Below, one piece after another: positions 1 through 8,681 of a stretch of 64,000 nucleotides of DNA. Made by a program: the position numbers and the translations under genes. The first letter of the stretch is position 1. Each line of letters opens with the position of its first letter. This stretch comes from Kutzneria sp. CA-103260 (GTDB lineage: Bacteria > Actinomycetota > Actinomycetes > Mycobacteriales > Pseudonocardiaceae): positions 8,370,001 to 8,434,000 of the forward strand of contig NZ_CP073318.1 of assembly GCF_018263855.1 (NCBI RefSeq). The letters run 5' to 3'. A model generated the notes under the pieces. The model was not told where the DNA came from and searched no databases. It saw only the letters and a program-made list of their open reading frames with translations.

Positions 1-1670
1 TTCTTCAGCGCGTACCGGGTGACGCCGCCCGAGCCGTTGCGGTACTCGGCAATCGCCTGGACTTCGCTCAGCACGCCGGTCGTGCCGGTTTGGAACCAGG
101 TGGTGTCCGGGTTCCCGATACCCAACTGGAGCGACTCGTTGGCGCCCCAGGTGAGCACCTTGCCGTCGTTGGTCAGGGCCATCCCGGGAGTGATCTGCTT
201 GATGTTGCCCAGGAACTGCGTCGGCAGCGGCGAGAAATAGGCCTCGCCGAGCGGGCCCTCGCCGTTGCCGGCGTAGCTGACGCCCAACTGGCCGCGGTCG
301 TTCGCGCCCCAGGACCAGGCGGTGCCGTCGCTGAGCAGCGCGTAGCCGTTCCGGTCGGTGTTCGCGATCGCCGTGACGCCGGACAGGCCGTACACCGCGG
401 AATCCACGCGGCTGCCGCCGTCGGTCGTGCCGTCACCGGCCTGACCGACGTCGTTGGCGCCCGAGGCCACCGCGCAGGCACTGGTGCAGGCCGATCGCGC
501 CGGCGCGAAGTACCCGGCCAGGTCGACGATCGAGTCCAGCTGACCCTGCCGGTTGTTGATGTCCATGGCGCGACCGTTGCTCAGCGGCGCGACCGCCGCG
601 TTGGCCGAAGTCTGACCGGGCAACAGGTTCAGGTTGCTCACGCCCGGCTTCGGGCCGCCGTCGGCCCACACCGTGATCACCGTGTTTCCGGTGACGTTGG
701 TGGCCGTCATGTTGACCACGGCCGCGGTCGCGCCGTACGGCAGCCAGCGGTCCAGGGAGAGCGGGCGCGTCTCGCCCGACTGGAGCGGGTCGCGCGGCGT
801 GCCGTCACCGTTGCGGGTGTCCAGCACCCGGCCCGGCAGCAGCGGGTAGAACGCCTGGGTGGAGTCCGTCGAGTAGTAGCCGGCGAAGTCCACCACGACG
901 TCGGTCGAGAAGTGGGCGTTGGTCAGGGAAACCTTGCGGTCAGTGCCCAGTCGCACGGTGACCAGGTTCGGGATGTCCTTGCCGGCCACCAGGTTCACGT
1001 TGGACGCGTCCGGGCGCGCCTCGCCGGACGGATAGGCCGTGACGAAGGTGGGTCCAGTGACGTCGGTCCCGGTCAGGTTGAACACCACGGCCGTCGCGCT
1101 GGCCGGCACCAGCGAGGACAGGTCCAGCGTCACGGTGCCGCCCGTCCCGAGCGGGGCCGAGTTGCGAGTGTCCAGAATCCGTTGTGGCGCAACGGAAGTG
1201 AACTTCGAGCCGCCCATCGGCCGGTAGTAGCCGGCGACGTCCACGATCGCGTCGGTCGCGAACGGGCCGGCCGCCAGCCAGATACCCGGGTTGTCGCCGT
1301 GGCCGAGCGCCACCGTCACCAGGTTGGCCCGGGTCTCGCCGCCGGCCAGGTTCAGGCTGGACGTGGTCGGCGTGCCGTGGGTACCCGGGCCCTCGGCGAG
1401 CCAGGTCGGCCCGTCCGGATCGGTGCCGGTCAGGTTGAACACCACGGCGGTGGCGTCCGCGGGCACCAGGTCGGTCGGGATCGACACCGCGACCTGGCCA
1501 CGGGCCGGAATCTTGCTGCTGTTGCGACTGTCGAAGATCCTGGTCGGCGACACCGGTGTGAACACCGTGCCGGAGTCGGGCTTCGCGGTCGCCGCCTGTG
1601 CCGGCGCGACCACGGAGAGCGCACTGACGGCGACAACAGCCGTCAGCGCAAGGAATCTGGCTACTGACAC
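1..1670 (-). CDS. Secreted DTR-module/RCC1-repeat protein 1 (3' part cut by window edge)
   Basis: A signal peptide (start VSVARFLALTAVV, ending near APAQAA) is followed by three beta-rich modules of about 115 residues. Each opens with a 'DTR/DSR' motif (RIFDSR first) and closes with an 'AGYY'-type motif. RCC1-type propeller repeats (YALK-DGTVWAWG style) follow and run off the left edge, so about 556 residues are visible. The GTG start has GGAGG six bases upstream. The role is unknown: RCC1 repeats form beta-propellers, and secreted bacterial versions are usually uncharacterised binding proteins. It is a close paralogue of the next two genes in the same orientation. The gene product and its extracellular location are inferred from the signal sequence and repeats. 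Confidence 0.85.
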   Translation of the reverse strand, partial: MSVARFLALTAVVAVSALSVVAPAQAATAKPDSGTVFTPVSPTRIFDSRNSSKIPARGQVAVSIPTDLVPADATAVVFNLTGTDPDGPTWLAEGPGTHGTPTTSSLNLAGGETRANLVTVALGHGDNPGIWLAAGPFATDAIVDVAGYYRPMGGSKFTSVAPQRILDTRNSAPLGTGGTVTLDLSSLVPASATAVVFNLTGTDVTGPTFVTAYPSGEARPDASNVNLVAGKDIPNLVTVRLGTDRKVSLTNAHFSTDVVVDFAGYYSTDSTQAFYPLLPGRVLDTRNGDGTPRDPLQSGETRPLSLDRWLPYGATAAVVNMTATNVTGNTVITVWADGGPKPGVSNLNLLPGQTSANAAVAPLSNGRAMDINNRQGQLDSIVDLAGYFAPARSACTSACAVASGANDVGQAGDGTTDGGSRVDSAVYGLSGVTAIANTDRNGYALLSDGTAWSWGANDRGQLGVSYAGNGEGPLGEAYFSPLPTQFLGNIKQITPGMALTNDGKVLTWGANESLQLGIGNPDTTWFQTGTTGVLSEVQAIAEYRNGSGGVTRYALK

Positions 1671-1756
1671 GCGTACCTCCACCCCTGGCGACGGGTCTCG
1701 ACGACCGTCCACCCGCGACATCTCCGCATCGGCCGGCGGCGTTACCTGCGAGAACG

Positions 1757-1795
1757 CGAAAACACCCGGCGCAGGCAACCGCCCACGCCGGGTGT
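1757..1795 (-). terminator. Intrinsic terminator of the RCC1 pair
   Basis: A perfect 10-bp stem (1762-1771 with 1786-1795) encloses a 14-nt loop and is followed on the minus strand by TTTT. It lies directly after the stop codon at 1818, so it should end transcription of the two upstream paralogues and separate them from the partial one. Confidence 0.75.
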
Positions 1796-1817
1796 CCACA
1801 GGGGATTGGCTGGTCGG

Positions 1818-4172
1818 CTAGGAACTCGCCACCGCGATGCCGCCGTCGCCGATCGCCGTCACGCCGGCCAGGCCAGCGATCTGCACCGGCACCAAGCTCG
1901 TGGTGAACTGCTGGCCGTCACCGAGCGCGCCGTTGTGGCCGCTGCCCCAGGTCCACATCGTGCCGTCGGACTTCAGCGCGTAGCCGGAGCTGTTGCCCGC
2001 GGCCAGGGCGGTGACGCCGGTCAGCCAGGACACCGTCACCGGATCGGTCACCGGCGTGCAGGGGCTGCCGCCCTGGCACTGCGTGCCGTTGCCCAGTTCC
2101 CCGTTGGAGTTCATGCCCCAGGCGCGAACCGTGCCGTCCGGCATCAGCGCGTACGCGGTGCCGTCGGTAAAGCTGGACGCCCGGCCGGCGACCGCGACCG
2201 CGCCGGTGATGCCGGGCACCTGGCGTGCGTTCGGCATCGGTTGGTAGTTGGCATCGACGCCGCCCCACTGCCAGACCGTGCCGTCGGCCTCGACCGCCAG
2301 CCGATTGCCGATCTTGGTGACGTGGGCCAGGCCGGCCACCTGGACCGGCGTCGCCGAAGCGCAGTTCGGCCCCTTGGGCGAGACGCCCTCGTTCTCCGAG
2401 CACTTGTTCGGGTCCGGGGCCACCCCGGTGCCCAGCTCGCCCTGGACGTTCTGCCCCCAGGCCCACACCGTGCCGTCGTTCTTGAGCGCGTAGCCGTCGC
2501 CGGTCGAGCCGGCGATGGCCACCACGTCGGTCAGGCCGGTGACCTGAACCGCCGTGCTGGCGAGGTAGTTCTCGTCCTGCACGCCGTTGCCCAGGCTCCA
2601 CATGTAGTTCTCGCCCCACGACCAGACGGTGTGGTCGCTGCGCAGCGCGTAGCCGGCCACGATCTGGGTGATGTCGTGCAGGCCGAACACCTTGCCGGGG
2701 ACAGTCGAGTAGTAGGACGGCGGATAGACGTACTGGGCGACCGGGCCGTCGCCGTAGCCGGACGGGCGGCCGTTGGCCAGCTCGCCCGCGCCGTTGCCGC
2801 CCCAGTCCCAGACCGTGCCGTCGTTGCGCAGCGCGTAGCCGTGGTCCGGGCTGAAGGGGCCGGTGGTGGCCGCCGTGACGCCCGACAGCCCGTAGGCCGC
2901 GGTCGGGGTGTGCACGGTGTTGTCCGTTGTGCCATCGGCCTTCTGGCCGTACTGGTTCTGGCCCCAGGTGTAGACGCAGGCGCTCGCGCACGGCTGCTTC
3001 GCCGCCGCGAAGTAACCCGCCAGGTCAGCGATCGCATCCGTCTGGCCCACGTGGTTGAACAGCTGGGCCTTGCCGTCCGTGCCGAGCGCCGTGATGGCCA
3101 TGTTGGCCGCGGTCTGCCCCGGCTGCACGTTGAGGTTGCTGGCCGACGGCCGGCTGGCGAAGTCCGGCCACGCCGTCAGATAGGTCGAATCCGTCACGTT
3201 GGTGGCCGTGAGGTTGTACACCGCGGCGCTCGCACCGTCCGGCAGCCAGCCGCTGAAGTCCAGCGGACGCGTGCCGCCGGCTCCGAGCGGCTGACGCGGA
3301 TCTCCGTTGGTGTCACGGGTGTCCACGGCCCGGATCTGGCTCAGCGGGAAGAAGGACAGCGTGGAGTCCGGTGAGTAGTAGCCGGCCAGGTCGGCGATCA
3401 GGTCCACGGAATTGTGGGCGTTGGCCAGCGTCACCTTGCGGTCCGCGCTCAACTGCACCGTCACCAGGTTCGGATTCGTCTGCCCCGCCTCAAGGTTCAG
3501 GTTGGACGCGTCCGGTTTCGCTTGCCCCGCGGGATAAGCCGTCACGAAGGTCGATCCCGTGACGTCCGTGCCGGTCAGGTTGAACACCGCCGCCGTCGCC
3601 CCCGCCGGCACCTGCGACGACAGGTCGAGCGTCACCGCCCCGCCGGGGCCTACCGGCGCGCTGTCCCGCGTGTCCAGAACCCGTTGCGGCGCAAGGGAAG
3701 TGAATTTGGAGCCGGACGGCGCGTAGTAGCCGGCCAGGTCCACGATCGCGTCGGCCGCGGCCGGTCCGGCCTCCACCCACACGCCGTGACTTCCCCCGCT
3801 GCCGATCGGGCTGGTCACCAGGTTCGCCCGGGTCTCGCCGCCGGCGAGATTCAGGTTGGACGTGTTGTACGGCGACGGCCCCGCCAGCGACCCCACCGCG
3901 AGGAACGTCGCCTGCGTCGATCCCGTCCCCGTCAGGTTGAACACCACCGCCGTCGCGTCGGCCGGCACCAGGCTGGTCGGGAACGTCACGCCGATCCCGC
4001 TGCGGGCCTGGATCTGGTGTCCGCCGGCGACCCTGGTGTCGTACACGCGGGTCGGCGCCACCGGCGTGAACGCGCTGCCCGACGGCACCGCCGCCGGCGC
4101 GGCCTGCGCCGCCGGCGCGGTGAGGGTGGCCGCCGCGACAACCGCAGCCACCACCAATGCTGCTCTCGCCAT
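1818..4172 (-). CDS. Secreted DTR-module/RCC1-repeat protein 2
   Basis: The 784-residue product has a signal peptide of about 26 residues (cleavage near AAQA-AP) and three modules of about 115 residues at roughly 35-150, 155-270 and 275-390. These carry VYDTR, VLDTR and AVDTR at their starts and LAGYY or AGYF at their ends. RCC1 repeats fill about 395-784 (YTWGQNQYG, VWSWGENYM, VWAWGQN, MWTWGSG), enough for a seven-bladed propeller. The ATG lies six bases after the stop of the upstream paralogue with AGGGGGC as its Shine-Dalgarno, so the two form an operon. Function is unknown; extracellular or cell-envelope binding is inferred from signal and fold. Confidence 0.88.
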   Translation of the reverse strand: MARAALVVAAVVAAATLTAPAAQAAPAAVPSGSAFTPVAPTRVYDTRVAGGHQIQARSGIGVTFPTSLVPADATAVVFNLTGTGSTQATFLAVGSLAGPSPYNTSNLNLAGGETRANLVTSPIGSGGSHGVWVEAGPAAADAIVDLAGYYAPSGSKFTSLAPQRVLDTRDSAPVGPGGAVTLDLSSQVPAGATAAVFNLTGTDVTGSTFVTAYPAGQAKPDASNLNLEAGQTNPNLVTVQLSADRKVTLANAHNSVDLIADLAGYYSPDSTLSFFPLSQIRAVDTRDTNGDPRQPLGAGGTRPLDFSGWLPDGASAAVYNLTATNVTDSTYLTAWPDFASRPSASNLNVQPGQTAANMAITALGTDGKAQLFNHVGQTDAIADLAGYFAAAKQPCASACVYTWGQNQYGQKADGTTDNTVHTPTAAYGLSGVTAATTGPFSPDHGYALRNDGTVWDWGGNGAGELANGRPSGYGDGPVAQYVYPPSYYSTVPGKVFGLHDITQIVAGYALRSDHTVWSWGENYMWSLGNGVQDENYLASTAVQVTGLTDVVAIAGSTGDGYALKNDGTVWAWGQNVQGELGTGVAPDPNKCSENEGVSPKGPNCASATPVQVAGLAHVTKIGNRLAVEADGTVWQWGGVDANYQPMPNARQVPGITGAVAVAGRASSFTDGTAYALMPDGTVRAWGMNSNGELGNGTQCQGGSPCTPVTDPVTVSWLTGVTALAAGNSSGYALKSDGTMWTWGSGHNGALGDGQQFTTSLVPVQIAGLAGVTAIGDGGIAVASS

Positions 4173-4178
4173 AGTTGG

Positions 4179-6440
4179 TCATGCCCCCTGAGTCAAGATC
4201 ATGTTGCCCAGCGGCCCCAGCCTCGCGACCCCCGGCAGGGCCGTGAGCTGTTCCGGAACCGGGGCGGAGTGGTCGGTCTCGGCGTTGCCGAACTCGCCCG
4301 CGCTGGAGGTGCCCCAGGCCCACACGGTGCCGTCGGTCTTCTGGGCGAAGCCCATCTCGTACCCGGTGGACAGCGCGGCCACCGACCTCAGGCCGGAGAC
4401 CTGGCCGGGAACGTCGGCGTAGCAGGAACCGCTCATGCAGAGGTTGCCGTTGCCGAGTTGGTAAGCGTTGGACTCGCCCCATGCCCAGACGGTCCCGTCG
4501 GACTTGAGCGCGTAGTTCGTGTGAGTGTCCACGTACGTCGCGGCCACGTCGACCACGCCGGTCAGGTTCGGCACCGCGACCGGGCTGTCGTCCTCGTCAA
4601 GCGTGTTGTTGACCTCGTAGCCACGCGGCCCCCACTGCACGACCGTGCCGTCGTTCTTCACGGCCAGCCGCAGGTTGATCTTGGTGACCCCGGTCAGGCC
4701 GGACACCGGCACCGCGGTCGACGAAGCGGCGCCGTGCGTGCCGTTGCCCAGTTGCCCGTTGTCGTTGTCACCCCAGGCCCAGACCGTGCCGTCGGACTTG
4801 AGCGCGTAGCCGTTGGTCTCGTCGCCGGCGATCGCGGTGACGCCGGTCAGCCCGACGACCGGAACCGGAAATGGCACGAACGCCGAGTCGCCACTGTTGC
4901 CGAGGCGGCTGTGGGCGTTCGAGCCCCACGACCACACGGTGCCGTCACTCTTCAGCGCATAGCCGGGAGCGATCTGCGTGACGCCGGAAAGTCCTTGCAC
5001 CTGAACGGGAACGGTCGAGAAGGACCAGACGCCGGACGGCGTGTCGAAGACCGGGCCGCCCCTGCCGTTGCCCAGTTCACCGCTCTCGTTGGCGCCCCAC
5101 GCCCAGACGGTGCCGTCCGACTTGAGCGCGTACACGTCGTAATACCCGGCGGTCACCTGGGTCACGCCCGACAGACCGTACACAGTGGACGGACGGTGCA
5201 GGTCGTTCAGCACCGCGGTGCCGTTGCCCTGTGTGCCGTAGTCGTTGCGGCCGGAGTTGGTCACGCAGTTCTGCTGGCACGTGGCCAGTGCCGGCGCGAA
5301 GTAGCCGGCGACATCGACGATCACGTCGACCTGCCCACTGTGGTTGTACACGTTGAGGTAGCCGTCGCTGAGCGCGACGACGTCCATGTTCGCGGATGTC
5401 TGCCCAGGCGCCAGGTTCAGTGTGCTGGCGGCGGACCGGTTGACGCCGCTCGGATAGGCGGTGAGATAGGTGTTGTCGGTGACGTTCGTGCCGGTCAGGT
5501 TGATCACCGCGGCCGCGGCACTGGCCGGCAACCAGTAGGCGAGCCACGCCGTGTGCGTTCCATCGGCGGTGATCGGGTCGCGCGGCTGCCCGTCGGCGGT
5601 CCTGGTGTCCACAGCCCGGAACGCGGGCAGCGGGTAGAACGCCAGGTCGGCCTGCGGCGCGTAGTACCCGGCCAGGTCGGCGATCAGGTCCACCGAGTTG
5701 TGCGCGTTGGCCAGCGTCACCTTGCGGTCCGCACTGAGCTTCACCGTCACCAGGTTCGGCGTGTCCCGCCCGGCCGCCAGGTTCAGGTTCGACGCGTCCG
5801 GCTTGGCCTCCCCGGCCGGATAGGCCGTCACGAAGCTGTCGCCCGTGACATCCGTGCCGGTCAGGTTGAACACCGCCGCCGTCGCCCCCGCCGGCACCCG
5901 CCCCGACAGGTCCAGCGTCACCGTTCCGCCCGGCCCCAGCGGCTGCGAGTCCCGCGTGTCCAGAACCCGCTGCGGCGGTAGGGACTTGAACTTCGACCCA
6001 CTCGGCGAGTAGTACCCGGCGATGTCGACGATCACGTCGGCCGCGTTCGGACCGGTCATGACCTCGAGTCGGTGGTCGACGATCGGCGCGGTGACCAGGT
6101 TGGCCCGCGTCTCCCCGGCGCCCAGGTTCAGATTGGACGTCTCCGAGTACCCCACGCCCACCCGCAACCAGGTAGGCCCGTCCGGATCGGTCCCGGTCAG
6201 GTTGAGCACGACCTCCGTCGCGTCATCCGGCACCACATCCACCGGCACCGTGACATCGACCCCGTAGTGCCCAGCAATCTTCTGCCCCGTGGTGCGGCTG
6301 TCGTAGACCCTCTTCGGCGACACCGCCGTGAACGACAGCCCGCTCTCCGCCGGCGTAGCCGCCTGCGCGACATCCGGAACCACAACGGCCCCCGCCATGA
6401 CAACGGCGGCCACAACTAAGCCAACTCTGGCTGGTAACAC
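4179..6440 (-). CDS. Secreted DTR-module/RCC1-repeat protein 3
   Basis: About 753 residues with the same plan as its two neighbours: signal peptide (VLPARVGLVVAAVV, ending near VAQAA), three DTR/LAGYY modules (VYDSR, VLDTR, AVDTR), then RCC1 repeats such as VWAWGANESGELGN and VWSWGSNAHSRLGN. I chose the GTG at 6440 because AGGGGG precedes it and the signal peptide starts there. An open frame continues further upstream but runs into a repeat-rich stretch and the tRNA. It is the first gene of a two-gene operon. The second module is nearly the same as that of protein 2 (APQRVLDTRDS against PPQRVLDTRDS), suggesting recent duplication. No enzymatic motif was seen. Confidence 0.85.
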   Translation of the reverse strand: MLPARVGLVVAAVVMAGAVVVPDVAQAATPAESGLSFTAVSPKRVYDSRTTGQKIAGHYGVDVTVPVDVVPDDATEVVLNLTGTDPDGPTWLRVGVGYSETSNLNLGAGETRANLVTAPIVDHRLEVMTGPNAADVIVDIAGYYSPSGSKFKSLPPQRVLDTRDSQPLGPGGTVTLDLSGRVPAGATAAVFNLTGTDVTGDSFVTAYPAGEAKPDASNLNLAAGRDTPNLVTVKLSADRKVTLANAHNSVDLIADLAGYYAPQADLAFYPLPAFRAVDTRTADGQPRDPITADGTHTAWLAYWLPASAAAAVINLTGTNVTDNTYLTAYPSGVNRSAASTLNLAPGQTSANMDVVALSDGYLNVYNHSGQVDVIVDVAGYFAPALATCQQNCVTNSGRNDYGTQGNGTAVLNDLHRPSTVYGLSGVTQVTAGYYDVYALKSDGTVWAWGANESGELGNGRGGPVFDTPSGVWSFSTVPVQVQGLSGVTQIAPGYALKSDGTVWSWGSNAHSRLGNSGDSAFVPFPVPVVGLTGVTAIAGDETNGYALKSDGTVWAWGDNDNGQLGNGTHGAASSTAVPVSGLTGVTKINLRLAVKNDGTVVQWGPRGYEVNNTLDEDDSPVAVPNLTGVVDVAATYVDTHTNYALKSDGTVWAWGESNAYQLGNGNLCMSGSCYADVPGQVSGLRSVAALSTGYEMGFAQKTDGTVWAWGTSSAGEFGNAETDHSAPVPEQLTALPGVARLGPLGNMILTQGA

Positions 6441-6528
6441 GAAACCCCCTGCGTTGGACCCTCCCCGACCCGCCGCGAAGTGTAGGCACGCCCCACACCA
6501 CGCCACCAGACCAAGAATCCGCAGCAGC

Positions 6529-6644
6529 GAGCGAAGCGAAACCCACCCGAGCGCAGCGAAGGCTTCCGCTGGGGCGAGCGAAGCAAAGCCCGGGGGCGTG
6601 GGGGCGAAGCCCCCACATCGGGGGTCTGGGGGTCGCCCCCCCAG
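6529..6644. repeat. Short direct repeats and GC hairpins between tRNA-Thr and RCC1 gene 3
   Basis: Three 12-nt direct repeats of the form GAGCG(A/C)AGC(G/A)AA occur at 6529-6540, 6549-6560 and 6576-6587. Two hairpins follow: a perfect 8-bp stem with a GAA loop at 6598-6616, and a 7-bp stem at 6626-6632/6638-6644. They lie 3' of the tRNA and 5' of RCC1 gene 3 on the minus strand. Terminator or repetitive-palindrome behaviour is possible, but there is no U-tract. Confidence 0.6.
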
Positions 6645-6698
6645 ATACGAACCCGGCTCGACGAGGCGAGCGCTCTCCGCGAGCACACCTCTCCTGAG

Positions 6699-6771
6699 AG
6701 CCGGCGGCGGGACTTGAACCCGCAACCCCTCGCTTACAAGGCGAGTGCTCTGCCAATTGAGCTACGCCGGC
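6699..6771 (-). tRNA. tRNA-Thr (anticodon TGT)
   Basis: A 73-nt cloverleaf. The acceptor stem GCCGGCG pairs with CGCCGGC (6765-6771 with 6700-6706), with T as discriminator base. The D-arm is GCTC...GAGC, and the anticodon stem CTCGC/GCGAG holds loop CTTGTAA, giving anticodon TGT for ACA codons. The T-arm is GCGGG-TTCAAGT-CCCGC. CCA is not encoded. It stands alone, with no integrase or attachment duplication nearby. Confidence 0.95.
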
Positions 6772-7047
6772 ATGGCCTTGGACATGGTAAGCGGCGGAGC
6801 CGGTTGCCACCTGCGACTTGTGGTCTGCTCAGGGTAGAACCGGATTCGTCCGTCCGGATGTCGACTCAGCCGCCTGGGTGGCGCGCACCGCCGCTGACCA
6901 GCGAAGAAGCGTCGACCACGGATTGTGGTCGATGTCCGCCGATCGGGGTAACCCGGCGGAGCGTGTCGGAGACCACGTCGCCGCCCTTGCAACGGTTGGG
7001 TGAATGGGACCGATCCTGCGTACGGATGATCGGGGAGGAGACGGGCA

Positions 7048-8412
7048 GTGCGGCAGACCCGGCGAGTGCGGGCGAACTTCTGGCGGCGGCAGCGGGTGGC
7101 GGCGCAGCCGCCGGCGGAAGTGGGCCCCGAGCTGCCGTCGGACGCCACCGTGAACCTGGTGTTGGATCTGGCGCTGCGGATCGGCGAGGTCCAGTTGGCC
7201 AGCGGCGCGGCGGCCGCGGACGTGGCGTCGACGCTCGTGCGGGTGGCCGAGGTGTACGGCCTGCCGCGCTGCGAGGTTGATGTGACGTTCATCTCGATCT
7301 ATGTCTGCTGTCATCGCGGCACGGCCGCCTCACCGGTGATGTCGATGAAGGTGGTCCGCTCTCGCGGCCTGGACTACACCCGGCTGGCGGCCCTGGAAGA
7401 CCTGGTGCGGCGGGTGATCGGCGGCTCGGTGTCGGCCGAGCAGGCGTCAGTGGAGCTGGACGGGATCAGCGCGGCCAAGCATCCGTATCCGCGCTGGCTG
7501 GCGACGGTGGCGTGGGCGGCGATGGCGGCGTCGGTGGCTTTGCTGTTGGGCGGCGGCCTGATGATGGCGCTGGTGGCGGCCGTGGTGACGGCGGTGGTGG
7601 ACCGGGTGGGCCGGCTGTTGAACCGGCGCAATCTGCCGTTCTTCTTCCAGCAGGTGGTCGGCGGGGCGCTCGGCGCGGGCGGGGCGCTGGTGGCGACCGC
7701 GACCGGCCTGGTCCCGCCGAGCCAGCTGTCGCTGGTGGTGGCGGCCGGCATTGTCGTTTTGCTGTCGGGCTTGTCGGTGGTCAGCTCGGTGCAGGACGCG
7801 ATCAACGGCTACACCGTCACGGCTTCGGGCCGCACCATGGAGACATTGTTGATGTCGGTGGGTCTGATCACCGGCGTCGCCTTCGCGTTGCGGATCGGCG
7901 TGCGGCTGGGGGTGGGCTCGACGCTGGCCCCGGTGTCGCCGCTGACCTTCGGCACCGTGCCCATCCAGATCGTCACCGGTGCGGCCGCCGCGGTGTTCTT
8001 CGCACTCGCCAGCTACGGACAGCCGCGGGCCCTGCTGGTCGCCGGCCTGTCCAGCGCTCTGGGTGTCGGCGCGTACAGCACCCTGCAGGCCGGCGGCGCC
8101 GATGTGCTGACCGGTTCCGCCCTGGCTGCCGTGCTGATCGGCTTCTGCGGCCAGTTGCTGTCCCGACGGCTGAAGGTGCCGCCCCTGGTGGTCGCCATCT
8201 CCGGCCTGACCCCGCTGCTCCCCGGTCTGACCACGTATCGGGGCCTCTACCAGCTGACCGTGCAGGGCGACGTGAGCGGCCTGTCCACCCTGGTCCTGGC
8301 CATGGGCATCGGTCTCGCCCTGGCCGCCGGCGTGGTGCTCGGCGAATTCCTGGCCCAGCCGGTCCGCAGCCGCCTCGGCCGTCTCGAACGGCGATTGCGC
8401 ATGCCCCGCTGA
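7048..8412 (+). CDS. ThrE-like threonine/serine exporter family membrane protein
   Basis: The 454-residue protein has a soluble N-terminal part of about 150 residues typical of the ThrE N domain (ALRIGEVQLASGAAAADV, SRGLDYTRLA). It is followed by about ten hydrophobic segments from residue 150 to 445, forming the two membrane parts. Family members export threonine and serine in corynebacteria. Here the substrate is inferred from family only. GTG start with GGGGAGGAG seven bases upstream. The charged C-terminus ends in RLGRLERRLRMPR. It reads in the same direction as otsA but about 270 bp separate them, so it is probably its own unit. Confidence 0.85.
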   Translation: MRQTRRVRANFWRRQRVAAQPPAEVGPELPSDATVNLVLDLALRIGEVQLASGAAAADVASTLVRVAEVYGLPRCEVDVTFISIYVCCHRGTAASPVMSMKVVRSRGLDYTRLAALEDLVRRVIGGSVSAEQASVELDGISAAKHPYPRWLATVAWAAMAASVALLLGGGLMMALVAAVVTAVVDRVGRLLNRRNLPFFFQQVVGGALGAGGALVATATGLVPPSQLSLVVAAGIVVLLSGLSVVSSVQDAINGYTVTASGRTMETLLMSVGLITGVAFALRIGVRLGVGSTLAPVSPLTFGTVPIQIVTGAAAAVFFALASYGQPRALLVAGLSSALGVGAYSTLQAGGADVLTGSALAAVLIGFCGQLLSRRLKVPPLVVAISGLTPLLPGLTTYRGLYQLTVQGDVSGLSTLVLAMGIGLALAAGVVLGEFLAQPVRSRLGRLERRLRMPR

Positions 8413-8681
8413 TCCGACAGGCCGATCCCGGTCGGCGTTCCCCGCGCGTCCCGCTACCCAACCGGACCAATCCCCTGTTTCCAAAGGAACATCCTCACCC
8501 GCGAGCGTCAGGAATAGGGGTTTCTCTAGACCTGGCGCGCATACCATTGCCCGGTCGACAAAAGGCCCGGGTGATGGTCGCCACTCGGGGGTAGCCCCGT
8601 CGGCAGGACGCGCCTAACGCCGAAGCTGGTTAGCCTCGGTTGCGCAGCGCCGTGAGCACCTGTCGAGGAGGCGTCACCCCG

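Noticed and set aside
90-1667. Long plus-strand frame opposite the first RCC1 gene, and similar long frames opposite other genes (for example 1806-3374, 3414-5981, 54474-57353)
   Set aside because: Arg/Gly/His-rich shadow translations of high-GC coding DNA; the opposite frames have signal peptides, conserved motifs and ribosome sites.
6441-6771. Genomic island integrated at tRNA-Thr
   Set aside because: No integrase, no duplicated tRNA 3' end and no change in base composition were seen.
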